Shown: positions 1 to 8,560, numbered from the stretch's first letter. The stretch: DNA of 54,052 nt from Streptomyces sp. NRRL B-24085 (GCF_001282115.1 NZ_LJBR01000083.1:1-54052); one strand, 5' to 3'. The notes: generated from the sequence alone by a model not told the origin. Program-made: numbers and translations.

Positions 1-1021
1 AAGAGACAGGGGCGGGCGGGGGGACCGGCTCGTCGGGCAGGGCCGTATGGCGGGCGATCACCTCGCGGAACGCGTGGTACTTGGGGCCGGGGTCGCCGCT
101 CTCGGTGAGCGGGGCGTCGTAGTCGTAGGACGTGACGGTGGGCTCGTAGGCGTGCTTGTGGTTGGCGCCGTTGGTGAAGCCGAAGTTGGTGCCGCCGTGG
201 AACATGTAGATGTTGACCGAGGCGCCGGCGGACAGCAGGCGGTCCAGGTCGGCGGCGGCGTCGGCGGCGGACCGTACGTGGTGCGGGCCGCCCCAGTGGT
301 CGAACCAGCCGACCCAGAACTCCGCGCACATCAGCGGGCCTTCAGGCTGATGGGCGCGCAGGGCGGCCAGGTTCTCCTCGACCCGGCCGCCGAAGGTGAC
401 CGTGGCGAGCGTCCCCGGGAGGGAGCCGGCCGCCAGGTGCTCGGTGTCGGCCTGGTCGCAGGTGTACAGCAACTCCTCGACACCGCGGTCACGCAGGGCC
501 TGGTGGACGTGCTTGAGGTACGCGGTGTCGTCGCCGTACGCCCCGTACTCGTTCTCCACCTGCACGGCGATCACCGGACCGCCGTGCGCGGCCGTGAACG
601 GCCGGAGCGCGGGCAGGAGTCGGTCGAGGTAGCCGTCGAACGCCGCCGTGAAGCGGGGGTCGCTGCTGCGGGGCCGGATGCCGGGGTCCGCGAGCAGCCA
701 GGAGGGCAGACCGCCGTCGTCCCACTCGGCGCAGATGAACGGCCCCGGCCGCAACAGGACGTGCAGACCCTCGTCCTGGGCGAGCCGCAGCCAGCGGGGC
801 AGGTCGAGGAAGCCGTCCAGGACGAGCCGGCCAGGCTCGGGCTCGTGGAGGTTCCACGGCAGGTACGTCTCCACCGTGTTCAGGCCCATCAGCCGGGCTT
901 TGCGGAGCCGGTCGGCCCACTGGTCGGGATGGACACGGAAGTAGTGCACGGCGCCGGAGACGATCCGGAACGGCTCGCCGTGCAGGAGGAAACCGTCCGA
1001 GGACGTCGTCAGAGCGGGCAT
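1..1021 (-). CDS. GH35 beta-galactosidase (3' end cut by window edge)
   Basis: About 340 residues of a family 35 glycoside hydrolase, read from 1021 down to the window edge with no stop. It would cleave terminal beta-linked galactose. The N-terminal catalytic barrel is visible: SGAVHYFRVHPDQW near the start, the acid/base region QVENEYGAYG, the nucleophile region CAEFWVGWFDHWGG, and the SVNIYMFHGGTNFG motif. All four are hallmarks of GH35. No signal peptide is seen, so it probably acts on imported galactosides. I start it at the ATG at 1021 because GAAGGG lies at a good distance upstream; an ATG at 1030 would sit directly on that ribosome site. It follows the MFS transporter gene with a 29-base gap on the same strand, so the two are probably one operon for uptake and hydrolysis of a galactoside. 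Confidence 0.9.
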   Translation of the reverse strand, partial: MPALTTSSDGFLLHGEPFRIVSGAVHYFRVHPDQWADRLRKARLMGLNTVETYLPWNLHEPEPGRLVLDGFLDLPRWLRLAQDEGLHVLLRPGPFICAEWDDGGLPSWLLADPGIRPRSSDPRFTAAFDGYLDRLLPALRPFTAAHGGPVIAVQVENEYGAYGDDTAYLKHVHQALRDRGVEELLYTCDQADTEHLAAGSLPGTLATVTFGGRVEENLAALRAHQPEGPLMCAEFWVGWFDHWGGPHHVRSAADAAADLDRLLSAGASVNIYMFHGGTNFGFTNGANHKHAYEPTVTSYDYDAPLTESGDPGPKYHAFREVIARHTALPDEPVPPPAPVS

Positions 1022-1050
1022 GCGGGGCATCCCTTCGATGCGGCGGGAGT

Positions 1051-2226
1051 TCAATGGGTTCGGGTGCTGCGGACGAGCCAGAGGGTCGCGGCCAGGCACA
1101 CCGCCGAGACACCGCTCAGCAGGAGCGGGACCGCCCTGATCCCGGACCACTCGATGGCCTTGCCCAGCGCGGGTCCCGCCGCCACACCGCCGGTCATCGA
1201 GGCGGCGATGACCAGGGCACCGGCCCGTCGGGCGCCGGGGGCGGCCCGGTGCAGCCAGGGCAGACCGGTGGGGAAGACCGGCGCGATGAACAGACCGACA
1301 CCCGCGTACGCGTAGGGCGCCAACTCCGCTACGGACGCCAGGAGCAGACAGACCGTCATGCCCGCGCAGGACACGGTGATGATGGTCTGCGCCGAGAACC
1401 GCAGGGCGATCGGGGCGACCAGGAAGCGGCCCACGGTCATCATCAGCCAGTAGACGGAGGTGGCGGTCGCGGCCACCCCGGCGCCGTGTCCGACGGTCTC
1501 CAGATGGGTGGGCTCCCAGCCTCCGACGCCCGCTTCGATGCCCACGTGCAGGACGTAGAGCGCGACGAACACGCAGAGCACGGAGGCCAGGCTGCGGCCG
1601 AGGACGCCCGGCGGGCCGGAGCTGTCGGGAGCCGGGCCGGACAGCTGCGGCGCCCGGTCCCGTACACCCTTCAGGCACAGCAGCAGGGGCAGAACGGCCG
1701 GCGCGAAGCCGAGGAAGACCGCCGGGTAGTGCCCGGCGCCCACCGCGCCGATCAGTGCCGGACCGAGGATCGCGCCGATGCCGAAATGCGCGTTGAGGAT
1801 GTTCAGCATCGCGGCGGAACGGTGCCCGAAGCCGACCGCGAAGAGCTGGTTCAGGCCGTAGTCGATGCCTCCGAAGCCGAGACCGGCGAGCAGCGCGGCG
1901 GCCAGGGTGGCCGGCCAGTTCGGCGCGAGCGCGAAACCCGCCGCGCCGAGCGCCATCAGCAGGTACGAGGCGCCCAGGAGCCGCCGGTTGCCGATCCGGC
2001 CGAAGCACCGGTCGAACAGGAGGACACCGGCCACCCCGCCCACGAAGTGGGCGCTCAGCCCCAGTCCGGCCCCGGAGGGAGAGAGGCCGAACTCCTCGCG
2101 GAACGCGGGGATCGCCGGGCCGTACAGCGCCTGGAGCGCGCCGATCAGTACGAAGCCCGCGCAGGAGGCGACCACTGCGACCGGGCTGAAGACCGGAGTG
2201 CGCGCGGGCGCCGATGTCGAGGACAT
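1051..2226 (-). CDS. MFS transporter, probable sugar permease
   Basis: 391-residue hydrophobic protein with about twelve membrane segments and a typical MFS layout: loop motif near DRCFGRIGNRR after helix 2, and a second half beginning around residue 205. It is a single-chain secondary carrier in the cytoplasmic membrane. The substrate is not shown by sequence. The downstream, co-directional GH35 beta-galactosidase suggests a galactose-containing oligosaccharide. The start at 2226 has little ribosome-site complementarity and lies only 7 bases from a perfect 16-bp palindrome, so translation from a very short leader is possible. Family assignment is firm; substrate is inferred from the neighbour only. 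Confidence 0.85.
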   Translation of the reverse strand: MSSTSAPARTPVFSPVAVVASCAGFVLIGALQALYGPAIPAFREEFGLSPSGAGLGLSAHFVGGVAGVLLFDRCFGRIGNRRLLGASYLLMALGAAGFALAPNWPATLAAALLAGLGFGGIDYGLNQLFAVGFGHRSAAMLNILNAHFGIGAILGPALIGAVGAGHYPAVFLGFAPAVLPLLLCLKGVRDRAPQLSGPAPDSSGPPGVLGRSLASVLCVFVALYVLHVGIEAGVGGWEPTHLETVGHGAGVAATATSVYWLMMTVGRFLVAPIALRFSAQTIITVSCAGMTVCLLLASVAELAPYAYAGVGLFIAPVFPTGLPWLHRAAPGARRAGALVIAASMTGGVAAGPALGKAIEWSGIRAVPLLLSGVSAVCLAATLWLVRSTRTH

Positions 2227-2232
2227 GGTGGA

Positions 2233-2248
2233 ATGTTACCGGTAACAT
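2233..2248. promoter_or_regulatory. Perfect 16-bp palindromic operator, LacI-type
   Basis: ATGTTACCGGTAACAT is a perfect palindrome with a central CG pair, the form bound by LacI/GntR-gluconate-type repressors. It ends 7 bases before the MFS start codon, so bound protein would block transcription or initiation of the MFS-GH35 unit. No cognate LacI gene adjoins it in this window; the only LacI-family gene here (29947-30972) belongs to the rhamnose cluster, whose sites look different. Confidence 0.65.
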
Positions 2249-2293
2249 CCGAGCCGTCAAGATCTGCGGACATCCCTCGAAAGAGGCAGGATG

Positions 2294-2342
2294 CTGGACT
2301 GGTGGTCCAGGGTTTGGATTGTTAGTCTAGAAGGACTGGTGG
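2294..2342 (+). promoter_or_regulatory. Inverted and direct repeats upstream of the YheO-type regulator gene
   Basis: CTGGAC (2294-2299) and GTCCAG (2305-2310) form a perfect inverted repeat around TGGTG. The 10-mer GGACTGGTGG occurs at 2296-2305 and again at 2333-2342, 37 bases apart. The second copy runs into the purine-rich ribosome site of the downstream gene. The arrangement suggests an operator, plausibly autoregulatory for the adjoining regulator, but there is no direct evidence for which protein binds. Confidence 0.4.
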
Positions 2343-2357
2343 AGGCGGGAGGGTGTG

Positions 2358-3011
2358 ATGGAGGCCGAGCGGGACGCGGTCATCGGCGCGCTCAGGACGG
2401 TCGTCGACGGGATCGCGGCGACCTTCGGGCCGGTGTGCGAGGCGGTGCTGCACGACTACCGGAGACCGGAGAGCTCGGTGGTGGCCATCGCCGGCTCGGT
2501 GACCGGGCGCACGGTGGGCGGGGCGATGAGCGAGATCGGCCTGCGCATGGTGGCCCGGGGCGACGAGGCGGCCGACGAGCTGAACTACGTCACCCGGACC
2601 GGCACCGGCAAGCTCGTCAAGTCGTCGACGATGCTGCTGAGGGACTCCTCGGGCGCGGTCTTCGGAGCGCTGTGCGTCAATGTCGACGTCACCGCGGCGA
2701 GCGAGGTCCATGCCCTGCTGGGAGCCCTGGCCGGGATCGGAGCCGCCCCCGAGGAACCGCCCGTCACCACCTTCGGCGACGACATCGACTCCGTCGTCGA
2801 CGTCATGCTCGACGCGCACCGGCACCAGTCGTGGGCGCTGCTCGACCGCGCCGGACGCCTGGACCTGTTCCGCAGCCTGGACGAGCGGGGCGTGTTCGCG
2901 GTCCGGCGGGTGATCGAGCAGGTGGCCGGACGGCTCGGCATCTCCCGCGCCTCCGCCTACAGCTATCTGTCCCAGTCCCGGAAACAGGCGAACACCGGAG
3001 GCCCCTCGTGA
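2358..3011 (+). CDS. YheO/DauR-type transcriptional regulator (PAS-like + HTH)
   Basis: 217-residue regulator. The first 110 residues resemble the YheO-like PAS domain (GPVCEAVLHDYRRPESSVVAI, then GALCVNVD). The C-terminus, about residues 150-205, carries the matching helix-turn-helix (FAVRRVIEQVAGRLGISRAS, then AYSYLSQ). Members of this family include DauR, which controls D-arginine use, and other regulators of amino-acid catabolism. I prefer ATG 2358 to the GTG at 2355 because the GGGAGGG at 2347-2353 is better spaced to it. The stop overlaps the start of the dehydratase gene by four bases (GTGA), so the two are translationally coupled and the regulator likely controls that enzyme. Effector unknown. 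Confidence 0.85.
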   Translation: MEAERDAVIGALRTVVDGIAATFGPVCEAVLHDYRRPESSVVAIAGSVTGRTVGGAMSEIGLRMVARGDEAADELNYVTRTGTGKLVKSSTMLLRDSSGAVFGALCVNVDVTAASEVHALLGALAGIGAAPEEPPVTTFGDDIDSVVDVMLDAHRHQSWALLDRAGRLDLFRSLDERGVFAVRRVIEQVAGRLGISRASAYSYLSQSRKQANTGGPS

Positions 3012-3985
3012 CGACCACCATCCCACCGGTCACCCTGGACGACGTCCGGGACGCGGCCGCCCGGCTCCAGGGCGTCGCGCACCGCACACCCGTGCTGCGC
3101 TCACGGACCCTCGACGCCCTGGTCGGTGCCGAGGTCCTCCTCAAGTGCGAGAACCTCCAGCGGGTCGGTGCCTTCAAGTTCCGCGGCGCCTACAACGCCG
3201 CCTCCCGGCTCACCCCCGAGCAGTTGGCCCGGGGCATCGCGGCCTACTCCTCGGGGAACCACGCCCAGGCCGTCGCCCTGGCGGCCCGCGAGCTCGGCAC
3301 CACCGCGGTGATCGTCATGCCCGAGGACGCCCCGGCCTCCAAGCGGGCGGCCACCGAGGGCTACGGCGCCGAGATCGTGACGTACGACCGCTACACCGGT
3401 GACCGCGAGGCCATCGCTCAGGCCCTGGCCGCCGAGCGGGGCCTGGCGCTCATCCCGCCGTACGAACACCCGCACGTCATGGCGGGTCAGGGCACCGCCG
3501 CCCTCGAACTCCTTGAGGAGACAGGGGAGTTGGGTGCGTTGCTCGCGCCGGTCGGCGGCGGCGGGCTGATGGCGGGGAGCGCGACCGCCGCCAAGGGCCT
3601 GTACCCGGGCATCCGTATGGTCGGCGTGGAACCCGAGGCCGGCGACGACACCAAGCGGTCCCTGGAGGCGGGGCGGCGCGTCAGCGTCCCGGTGCCGAGG
3701 ACCATCGCCGACGGACAGGCCCTGCACACGCCCGGCGAGCTGACCTTCTCGGTGAACCGGCGGCTGGTCGACGAGGTCGTGCTGGTCTCCGACGACGAGA
3801 TCCGCGCGGCCATGCGCTTCGCCTTCGAGCGGCTCAAGACCGTCGTCGAGCCGAGCGGTGCGACCCCGCTGGCCGCCCTGCTCAGCGGCCGGGTGAGCGG
3901 CCTCCCGGACCGGGTCGGGGTGATCGTCTCCGGTGGCAATGTCGACGCGGACCGTTTCGCGCGGCTCTGCGCGGGCGGCGACTGA
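3008..3985 (+). CDS. PLP-dependent threonine/serine dehydratase
   Basis: 325-residue fold-type II PLP enzyme, the size of catabolic threonine/serine ammonia-lyases without the C-terminal ACT domain. The PLP lysine lies in GAFKFRGAYNA, the phosphate-binding glycine loop is PVGGGGLMAG, and the C-terminal VSGGNVD motif is present. Expected reaction: L-threonine or L-serine to the 2-oxo acid plus ammonia. Close relatives also act as serine racemases or 3-hydroxyaspartate dehydratases, and the sequence does not separate these. The start is GTG 3008, overlapping the regulator stop by four bases. Coupling to a YheO/DauR-type regulator favours a substrate-induced catabolic role over isoleucine biosynthesis. 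Confidence 0.88.
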   Translation: MTTTIPPVTLDDVRDAAARLQGVAHRTPVLRSRTLDALVGAEVLLKCENLQRVGAFKFRGAYNAASRLTPEQLARGIAAYSSGNHAQAVALAARELGTTAVIVMPEDAPASKRAATEGYGAEIVTYDRYTGDREAIAQALAAERGLALIPPYEHPHVMAGQGTAALELLEETGELGALLAPVGGGGLMAGSATAAKGLYPGIRMVGVEPEAGDDTKRSLEAGRRVSVPVPRTIADGQALHTPGELTFSVNRRLVDEVVLVSDDEIRAAMRFAFERLKTVVEPSGATPLAALLSGRVSGLPDRVGVIVSGGNVDADRFARLCAGGD

Positions 3986-4133
3986 CCGGGCGCCCGTCAC
4001 TCGAATGGCAGGCCCGACTGGACAGGCGGACGATGGAGTGATGGGGCCGCGCCCCCGCCGGTGCCGCCCAGGCAGGGCGGGAGACGGAGGCGGCCCCGGC
4101 CGTACCGCAACACGGCCGGAAGGGAGAGCCGTC

Positions 4134-4493
4134 ATGTTTGAGGTGAAGACGCTCGACAAGCCGGACGAGCGTCGTGATTTTCCGCGGGGCCACCTCGAAG
4201 CGGTCCACATGAGCGGGCTGGACTTCGCCGTGGGCACCTTCGAGCCGGGCTGGCGCTGGTCGGAGTCCGTGGGGCCCATCGCGGGCACCAGGAGCTGCGA
4301 GGTCCACCACAACGGCTATGTGGTCCAGGGCCGCATGCACGTCGTCACGGACGAGGGCGGCGAGGGCGAAGTGGGCCCCGGCGACGTCTTCGTGCTGGCG
4401 CCCGGACACGACGCCTGGGTCGTCGGCGACGAGCAGTGCGTTCTCTACGACTTCGCGGGTGGCATGGCGAAGGACTACGCGAAGGGCGACTGA
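4134..4493 (+). CDS. Small cupin-domain protein
   Basis: 119-residue single-domain cupin. The beta-barrel core runs from FAVGTFEPGWRWSESVGP to the second motif GEVGPGDVFVLAPGHDAWVV. The HHNGYVVQGRMHVVTDEG stretch contributes the metal-binding side of motif 1. Such stand-alone cupins bind a metal and either catalyse small reactions or sense ligands; function cannot be assigned. Start ATG 4134 is preceded by AAGGGAGAG. It lies in the same direction as the dehydratase but 148 bases downstream, so it is probably a separate unit. That gap shows no other clear signal. Confidence 0.8.
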   Translation: MFEVKTLDKPDERRDFPRGHLEAVHMSGLDFAVGTFEPGWRWSESVGPIAGTRSCEVHHNGYVVQGRMHVVTDEGGEGEVGPGDVFVLAPGHDAWVVGDEQCVLYDFAGGMAKDYAKGD

Positions 4494-4520
4494 GGCACAC
4501 CCGCCCCGTGCCGTCGGCTC

Positions 4521-5495
4521 TCACACCGTGACGACGATCTTCGCGCGCGCGTGCTCCACCTCCAGATGGCGGACCGCCTCGGCCGCCTCGCTCAGCGGGT
4601 AGGTCCGCTCGACGGCCGGGGCGATCCTGCCCGCCTCGGCGAGTTCGCGCAGGGCCGCGAGGTTCTCCTTGCACGCCTTCGCCGTGAGCCGGAGCAGCCG
4701 TTGCCGGACGAAGGGGGACAGGAGCGTTCCGCGCAGCGTGAGCCGCACCGGGCCGAGGACGCTGCCGCCTTCGTACACACCCCCGCCGGACAGCACGACC
4801 GTGCCGTCGGGGGTCGCCGCGCGCCGCAGGTCGCCCAGTGACCGGTTGCCCACCAGGTCCAGGACCACGTCGTGGCGGCGTCCGGCGCGGGTGAAGTCCT
4901 CTCGGGTGTAGTCGACGATCTGGTCCGCGCCGAGCGACCCGACGAGTTCGACGTTGCGGGCGCTGCACACGCCGGTCACCTCGGCGCCGTACGCCTTCGC
5001 GATCTGCACGGCGAACGTCCCCACGCCGCCCGACGCGCCGTTCACCAGGACGGACTGCCCGGCCCGCACACCGGCCACGTCCCGCAGTCCGACGAGCGCG
5101 GTGTTCGCGGCCAGCGGCATCGCGGCCGCCTGCCCGAAGGAGAGGCCGGCGGGCTTGAGGTCCGTCCGGCTGTCCTTGGCGCACACGAACTCGGCGAAGG
5201 TCCCGTCCGCCTCGCCGTACACCTCGTCACCGGGGCGCAGGCCCGTGACCTCGGCGCCGACCGCCTCGACACGGCCCGCGAAGTCCCGGCCCCGGATCCG
5301 CACCTTCGGTGCGCGCAGTCCGAACGACAGCCGGGCGATCTTCGGGTCGCCGCGGAGGTAGTGCCAGTCGTAGGCGTTGACCGAGGCCGCGTGCACCCGC
5401 ACGAGCACCTCGTCGGCGGCCGGCACGGGCTGTTCGACCTCGCGCAGCTCCAGTGTGTCCGCCGAACCGTACCGGTCCTGGACGACTGCCTTCAT
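4521..5495 (-). CDS. NAD(P)-dependent zinc-independent alcohol dehydrogenase / quinone oxidoreductase
   Basis: 324-residue medium-chain dehydrogenase/reductase of the quinone-oxidoreductase branch. It has the GroES-like half (MKAVVQDRYGSADTLELREV to GDEVYGEA) and a Rossmann half with VNGASGGVGTFAVQIAKAYG binding NAD(P)H. It lacks the structural zinc cysteine set. Expected role: reduction of quinones or enones. It is transcribed divergently from the SDR gene at 5619, with a 123-base gap holding two near-identical TetR-type palindromes, so the pair may share one repressor and an electrophile-detoxification role. Confidence 0.85.
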   Translation of the reverse strand: MKAVVQDRYGSADTLELREVEQPVPAADEVLVRVHAASVNAYDWHYLRGDPKIARLSFGLRAPKVRIRGRDFAGRVEAVGAEVTGLRPGDEVYGEADGTFAEFVCAKDSRTDLKPAGLSFGQAAAMPLAANTALVGLRDVAGVRAGQSVLVNGASGGVGTFAVQIAKAYGAEVTGVCSARNVELVGSLGADQIVDYTREDFTRAGRRHDVVLDLVGNRSLGDLRRAATPDGTVVLSGGGVYEGGSVLGPVRLTLRGTLLSPFVRQRLLRLTAKACKENLAALRELAEAGRIAPAVERTYPLSEAAEAVRHLEVEHARAKIVVTV

Positions 5496-5540
5496 GGGAC
5501 CCCCTCCGTCGCTTCAGGAGCGTAGGGAAGAGGCCTCGCC

Positions 5541-5596
5541 TTGCCATCGGAAACCGATCGGTTTACTCTGCTGGGCGTAGGTAAACCAATCGGTTT
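5541..5596 (+). promoter_or_regulatory. Promoter with two TetR-type operators before the SDR gene
   Basis: TTGCCA (5541-5546) and TACTCT (5564-5569) are 17 bases apart, a good SigA-type promoter for the SDR gene. The palindrome AAACCGATCGGTTT (5551-5564) fills the spacer, and a second copy, AAACCAATCGGTTT (5583-5596), lies just after the expected start point. Paired palindromes of this form are typical TetR-family repressor targets. No TetR gene adjoins; the only one in the window (36478) has a different upstream sequence. Confidence 0.7.
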
Positions 5597-5618
5597 CTCA
5601 ACGTTCCTGGAGACTCCC

Positions 5619-6320
5619 ATGACCACCATCGAAGGCTCCGTCGCCCTGGTCACCGGCGGCAGCCGCGGCATCGGCCGGGCCCTGGTGACCGCCCTGTACG
5701 AGCGCGGCGCGAAGAAGGTGTACGCCACCGCCCGGGACCCGCGGACCGTGACCCACCCCGACGCGGTGCCGCTGGCCCTGGAGGTGAGCGACCCCGCCTC
5801 GGTGGCGGCCGCCGCCGAACAGGCCCAGGACGTCACCCTGCTGATCAACAACGCCGGAGCGTCCGTGAACGCGAACTTCCTGAACGCCCCCGTCGAGGAC
5901 GTCCGCCGCGAGTTCGAGACCAACTTCTACGGCCCCCTCCTGGTGACCCGCGCCTTCGTCCCGGTCATCGAACGCAACGGCGGCGGACACATCCTCAACG
6001 TCCACTCGGTGCTGTCCTGGCTCGGCGTCGCCGGCTCCTACAGCGCCTCCAAGGCCGCCCTGTGGTCGCAGACCAACTCCCTGCGCCTGGACCTGAAGCC
6101 GCGGGGCATCGAGGTCACCGGACTGCACGTCGGATACGTCGACACGGACATGGCCGCGAAGATCGACGCCCCGAAGGTCACTCCCGAGAGCGTGGCCGCG
6201 CAGGCCCTCGACGGCATCGAGGCCGGCGCCTTCGAGGTGCTCGCCGACGACCTGACCCGCCGGGTGAAGGCCGGACTCGCCGCGGATCTCGGCGCGCTGT
6301 ACCCGCAGTTGGCGGCCTGA
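5619..6320 (+). CDS. Short-chain dehydrogenase/reductase (classical SDR)
   Basis: 233-residue SDR. The dinucleotide motif is TGGSRGIGRA, NNAGAS follows near residue 85, and the catalytic Ser and YSASKAA motif lie near residues 135-150. It is an NAD(P)-dependent oxidoreductase of unknown substrate. I start it at ATG 5619, inside the longer open frame, because the region upstream is promoter and operator sequence and not plausible protein. The gene is single, followed by a GC-rich hairpin before the convergent VWA gene. Confidence 0.87.
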   Translation: MTTIEGSVALVTGGSRGIGRALVTALYERGAKKVYATARDPRTVTHPDAVPLALEVSDPASVAAAAEQAQDVTLLINNAGASVNANFLNAPVEDVRREFETNFYGPLLVTRAFVPVIERNGGGHILNVHSVLSWLGVAGSYSASKAALWSQTNSLRLDLKPRGIEVTGLHVGYVDTDMAAKIDAPKVTPESVAAQALDGIEAGAFEVLADDLTRRVKAGLAADLGALYPQLAA

Positions 6321-6333
6321 GTCACCTGCGGGG

Positions 6334-6355
6334 CCTCGCCTCGCCCGAGGCGGGG
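6334..6355. terminator. GC-rich hairpin between convergent genes
   Basis: CCTCGCCTCG and CGAGGCGGGG pair around a two-base centre, giving a stem of about ten pairs with one G-T wobble, between the SDR stop (6320) and the VWA gene stop (6357). It lacks a U-tract, as is common in Streptomyces, and could serve both strands. Confidence 0.5.
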
Positions 6356-6356
6356 G

Positions 6357-7703
6357 TCAGATCGGCAGCAGGCGCCCCACCAGGGCGCTGAGCTGCCGGA
6401 CATTGCGGCACTCGTGCATCTCCACCAGCTCGGCGTACGCGTACGCGGCCGAGTCGCCGGTGCCCCACTGCGCCCGCGCCTCCGGGTTCAACCAGTGGAC
6501 GCGGCGCGCCCGTTCGGTGATCTCGCGGACGGCGGGCAGGTTCGGGTCGCTCATGTTGGTCCGGGCGTCGCCGAGGACGAACACGGTGGTGCGCGGGCTC
6601 AGCGCGTCCCCGTACAGCGACGCGAACTCGCCCAGCGCCACACCGTAGTCGCTGCTGCCGTGCCACCCCGTGAGCGTGGCCTCGGCCCGGATGCGGGCGC
6701 CGAGCCCCTCCGGGTCGGCCGCACCGTGCCGCAGGAGCGGGGTGACCTCGTCGAGGCGGTTGACGAAGGCGAACACCCGCACCTTGCTGAACTGGTCGTG
6801 CAGCGCCTGCACCAGCAGCATCGTGAAGTCCGAGAACCCCGACACCGAGCCCGACACATCGCACAGCAGCACCAGTTCGGGCCGGGCCGGCCGGCGCCTG
6901 CGCAGCACCGGCTTCATCGGCACCCCGCCCGTCGACAGCGAACCGCGCAGGGTACGCCGCAGATCGATGCTGCCCCGCGCGGCACGACGGCGGCGGGCCG
7001 CGAGCCGGGTGGCGAGCTTGCGGGCCAACGGCTGCACCGTGCGCCGCAGTTCGGCCAGCCGGTCCTTCCCGGCGAACAGGAAGTCCACCCGGTCGGTCGT
7101 CGGGGCCACCGCCCGCCGCGCGATCTCGTCCCGGTCCCGGCGCTCCGCGACCCGCCGCCGGGCCTCGGCCGCCACCAACACCCGGAACGCCTCGATGCGC
7201 CGCCGGATCTCGTCCTCCAGGAGCCGGTCCGTGAACCCCGACATGCCCTGCCGCCCCCGCACGTCGTCCCGGACGCGCGCGAGCAGCGTCTGCGGCCGCA
7301 GCCGGTCGAGCGTCTGGTACGACGACCAGCCGTCCGAGGAGGGGGAGCTGCCGTACCCGCCGAACCCGTCGACGGCCTCCGCCGCGAGGCGGGCCAGCAG
7401 CGTCTCGTCGTTCGCGGCCAGGGCCCCGGCGAGGCGCTCACGCAGGTCCTCCCGGTCCGCGGGGCCGGTACGGGGCCCGCCGACGCCCCGCGGGAAGTAC
7501 AGGTCGAAGACCGGGTCGAACACCGGCCGTTGGGCACTGCTGTGCAGCAGGGTCGCCGCCAGCCCCTCCCGCAGCAGCTCGCGGTCGGCCAGTCCGAGGG
7601 CCTCGACCGCCTGCGCCGCGTCCACGGTCTCGCCCGTCCCGATCCGTACGCCGTGCGCGCGCAGGGCGCCGACCAGGGAGGTGAGCCGCTCGGCGGTGCT
7701 CAC
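6357..7703 (-). CDS. CoxE-like VWA domain protein
   Basis: 448-residue protein with a long basic N-terminal half and a C-terminal von Willebrand A domain. The metal-ion-dependent adhesion site is visible in LVLLCDVSGSVSGFS (DxSxS). The family (CoxE, PF05762) works with MoxR-type AAA ATPases to mature or load metals into enzymes such as CO dehydrogenase, or as a general chaperone pair. The GTG start at 7703 overlaps the stop of the MoxR gene by four bases (GTGA), so the two are coupled. No obvious client enzyme is adjacent. Confidence 0.88.
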   Translation of the reverse strand: MSTAERLTSLVGALRAHGVRIGTGETVDAAQAVEALGLADRELLREGLAATLLHSSAQRPVFDPVFDLYFPRGVGGPRTGPADREDLRERLAGALAANDETLLARLAAEAVDGFGGYGSSPSSDGWSSYQTLDRLRPQTLLARVRDDVRGRQGMSGFTDRLLEDEIRRRIEAFRVLVAAEARRRVAERRDRDEIARRAVAPTTDRVDFLFAGKDRLAELRRTVQPLARKLATRLAARRRRAARGSIDLRRTLRGSLSTGGVPMKPVLRRRRPARPELVLLCDVSGSVSGFSDFTMLLVQALHDQFSKVRVFAFVNRLDEVTPLLRHGAADPEGLGARIRAEATLTGWHGSSDYGVALGEFASLYGDALSPRTTVFVLGDARTNMSDPNLPAVREITERARRVHWLNPEARAQWGTGDSAAYAYAELVEMHECRNVRQLSALVGRLLPI

Positions 7704-8560
7704 ACCGCGTCCAGGTCGAGCTTGGCCCCGGCCTTGAGGATGTCGTCCTGGTGCTTGAGCAGCACACCGAGGCTGTCCCGTACGACCGTCTCGTCGAGGT
7801 GGTCCGCACCGAGCGCGAGCAGCGTGCGCGCCCAGTCGACGGTCTCCGCGACCGAGGGCACCTTGCGCAGGTCCATGGCCCTGAGCGCCCCCACGACCCG
7901 CACCACGGACTTCGCGAGCGTCTCGTCGAGGCCCGGCACCTTCAGCCGTACGATCCGCCGCTCCAGCTCCTCCTCGGGAAACCCGATGTGCAGGAACAGA
8001 CAGCGACGGCGCAGCGCCTCGGAGAGTTCGCGGCTCGCGTTGGACGTGAGGACGACGAAGGGCCGGCGGGACGCGGTGATCGTGCCCAGCTCGGGGACCG
8101 TGACCTGGAAGTCGCTGAGCACTTCCAGAAGCAGGCCCTCGACCTCGACGTCCGCCTTGTCGGTCTCGTCGATCAGCAGCACCTTGGGCTCGTCGCCGCG
8201 GATCGCGGTCAGCAGGGGCCGGGAGAGCAGGAACTCCTCGCTGAAGATGTCCGTGCGGGCCTCGTCCCAGGTCTCGTCCCGGCCGGCGCTGATGCGCAGG
8301 AGCTGCTTGGCGTGGTTCCACTCGTACAGCGCCCGGGACTCGTCGACGCCCTCGTAGCACTGGAGCCGGACCAGCCGCGCCCCGGCGACTTCGGCCACCG
8401 CCTTGGCCAGCTCCGTCTTGCCGACCCCGGCGGGCCCCTCCACCAGCAGCGGCTTGCCGAGCCGGTCGGCGAGGAAGACGGTCGTGGCGACCGCGGGCGA
8501 GGCGAGGTAGCCGGACTCGGCGAGGCGTGCGGAGACGTCGTCGACGGATGTGAACAGCAA
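7700..8560 (-). CDS. MoxR-family AAA ATPase
   Basis: About 286-residue AAA+ ATPase. Walker A is EGPAGVGKTEL, Walker B is KVLLIDETDKAD, and sensor 1 lies near VVLTSNASRELSEALRRR. MoxR proteins assemble as rings and act with VWA partners; the next gene encodes one, with a 4-base overlap. I choose TTG 8560 because GGGAGG sits five bases before it. An in-frame TTG at 8596 lies almost on the predicted transcription start and has no ribosome site, so it is less likely. Confidence 0.87.
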   Translation of the reverse strand: MLFTSVDDVSARLAESGYLASPAVATTVFLADRLGKPLLVEGPAGVGKTELAKAVAEVAGARLVRLQCYEGVDESRALYEWNHAKQLLRISAGRDETWDEARTDIFSEEFLLSRPLLTAIRGDEPKVLLIDETDKADVEVEGLLLEVLSDFQVTVPELGTITASRRPFVVLTSNASRELSEALRRRCLFLHIGFPEEELERRIVRLKVPGLDETLAKSVVRVVGALRAMDLRKVPSVAETVDWARTLLALGADHLDETVVRDSLGVLLKHQDDILKAGAKLDLDAV

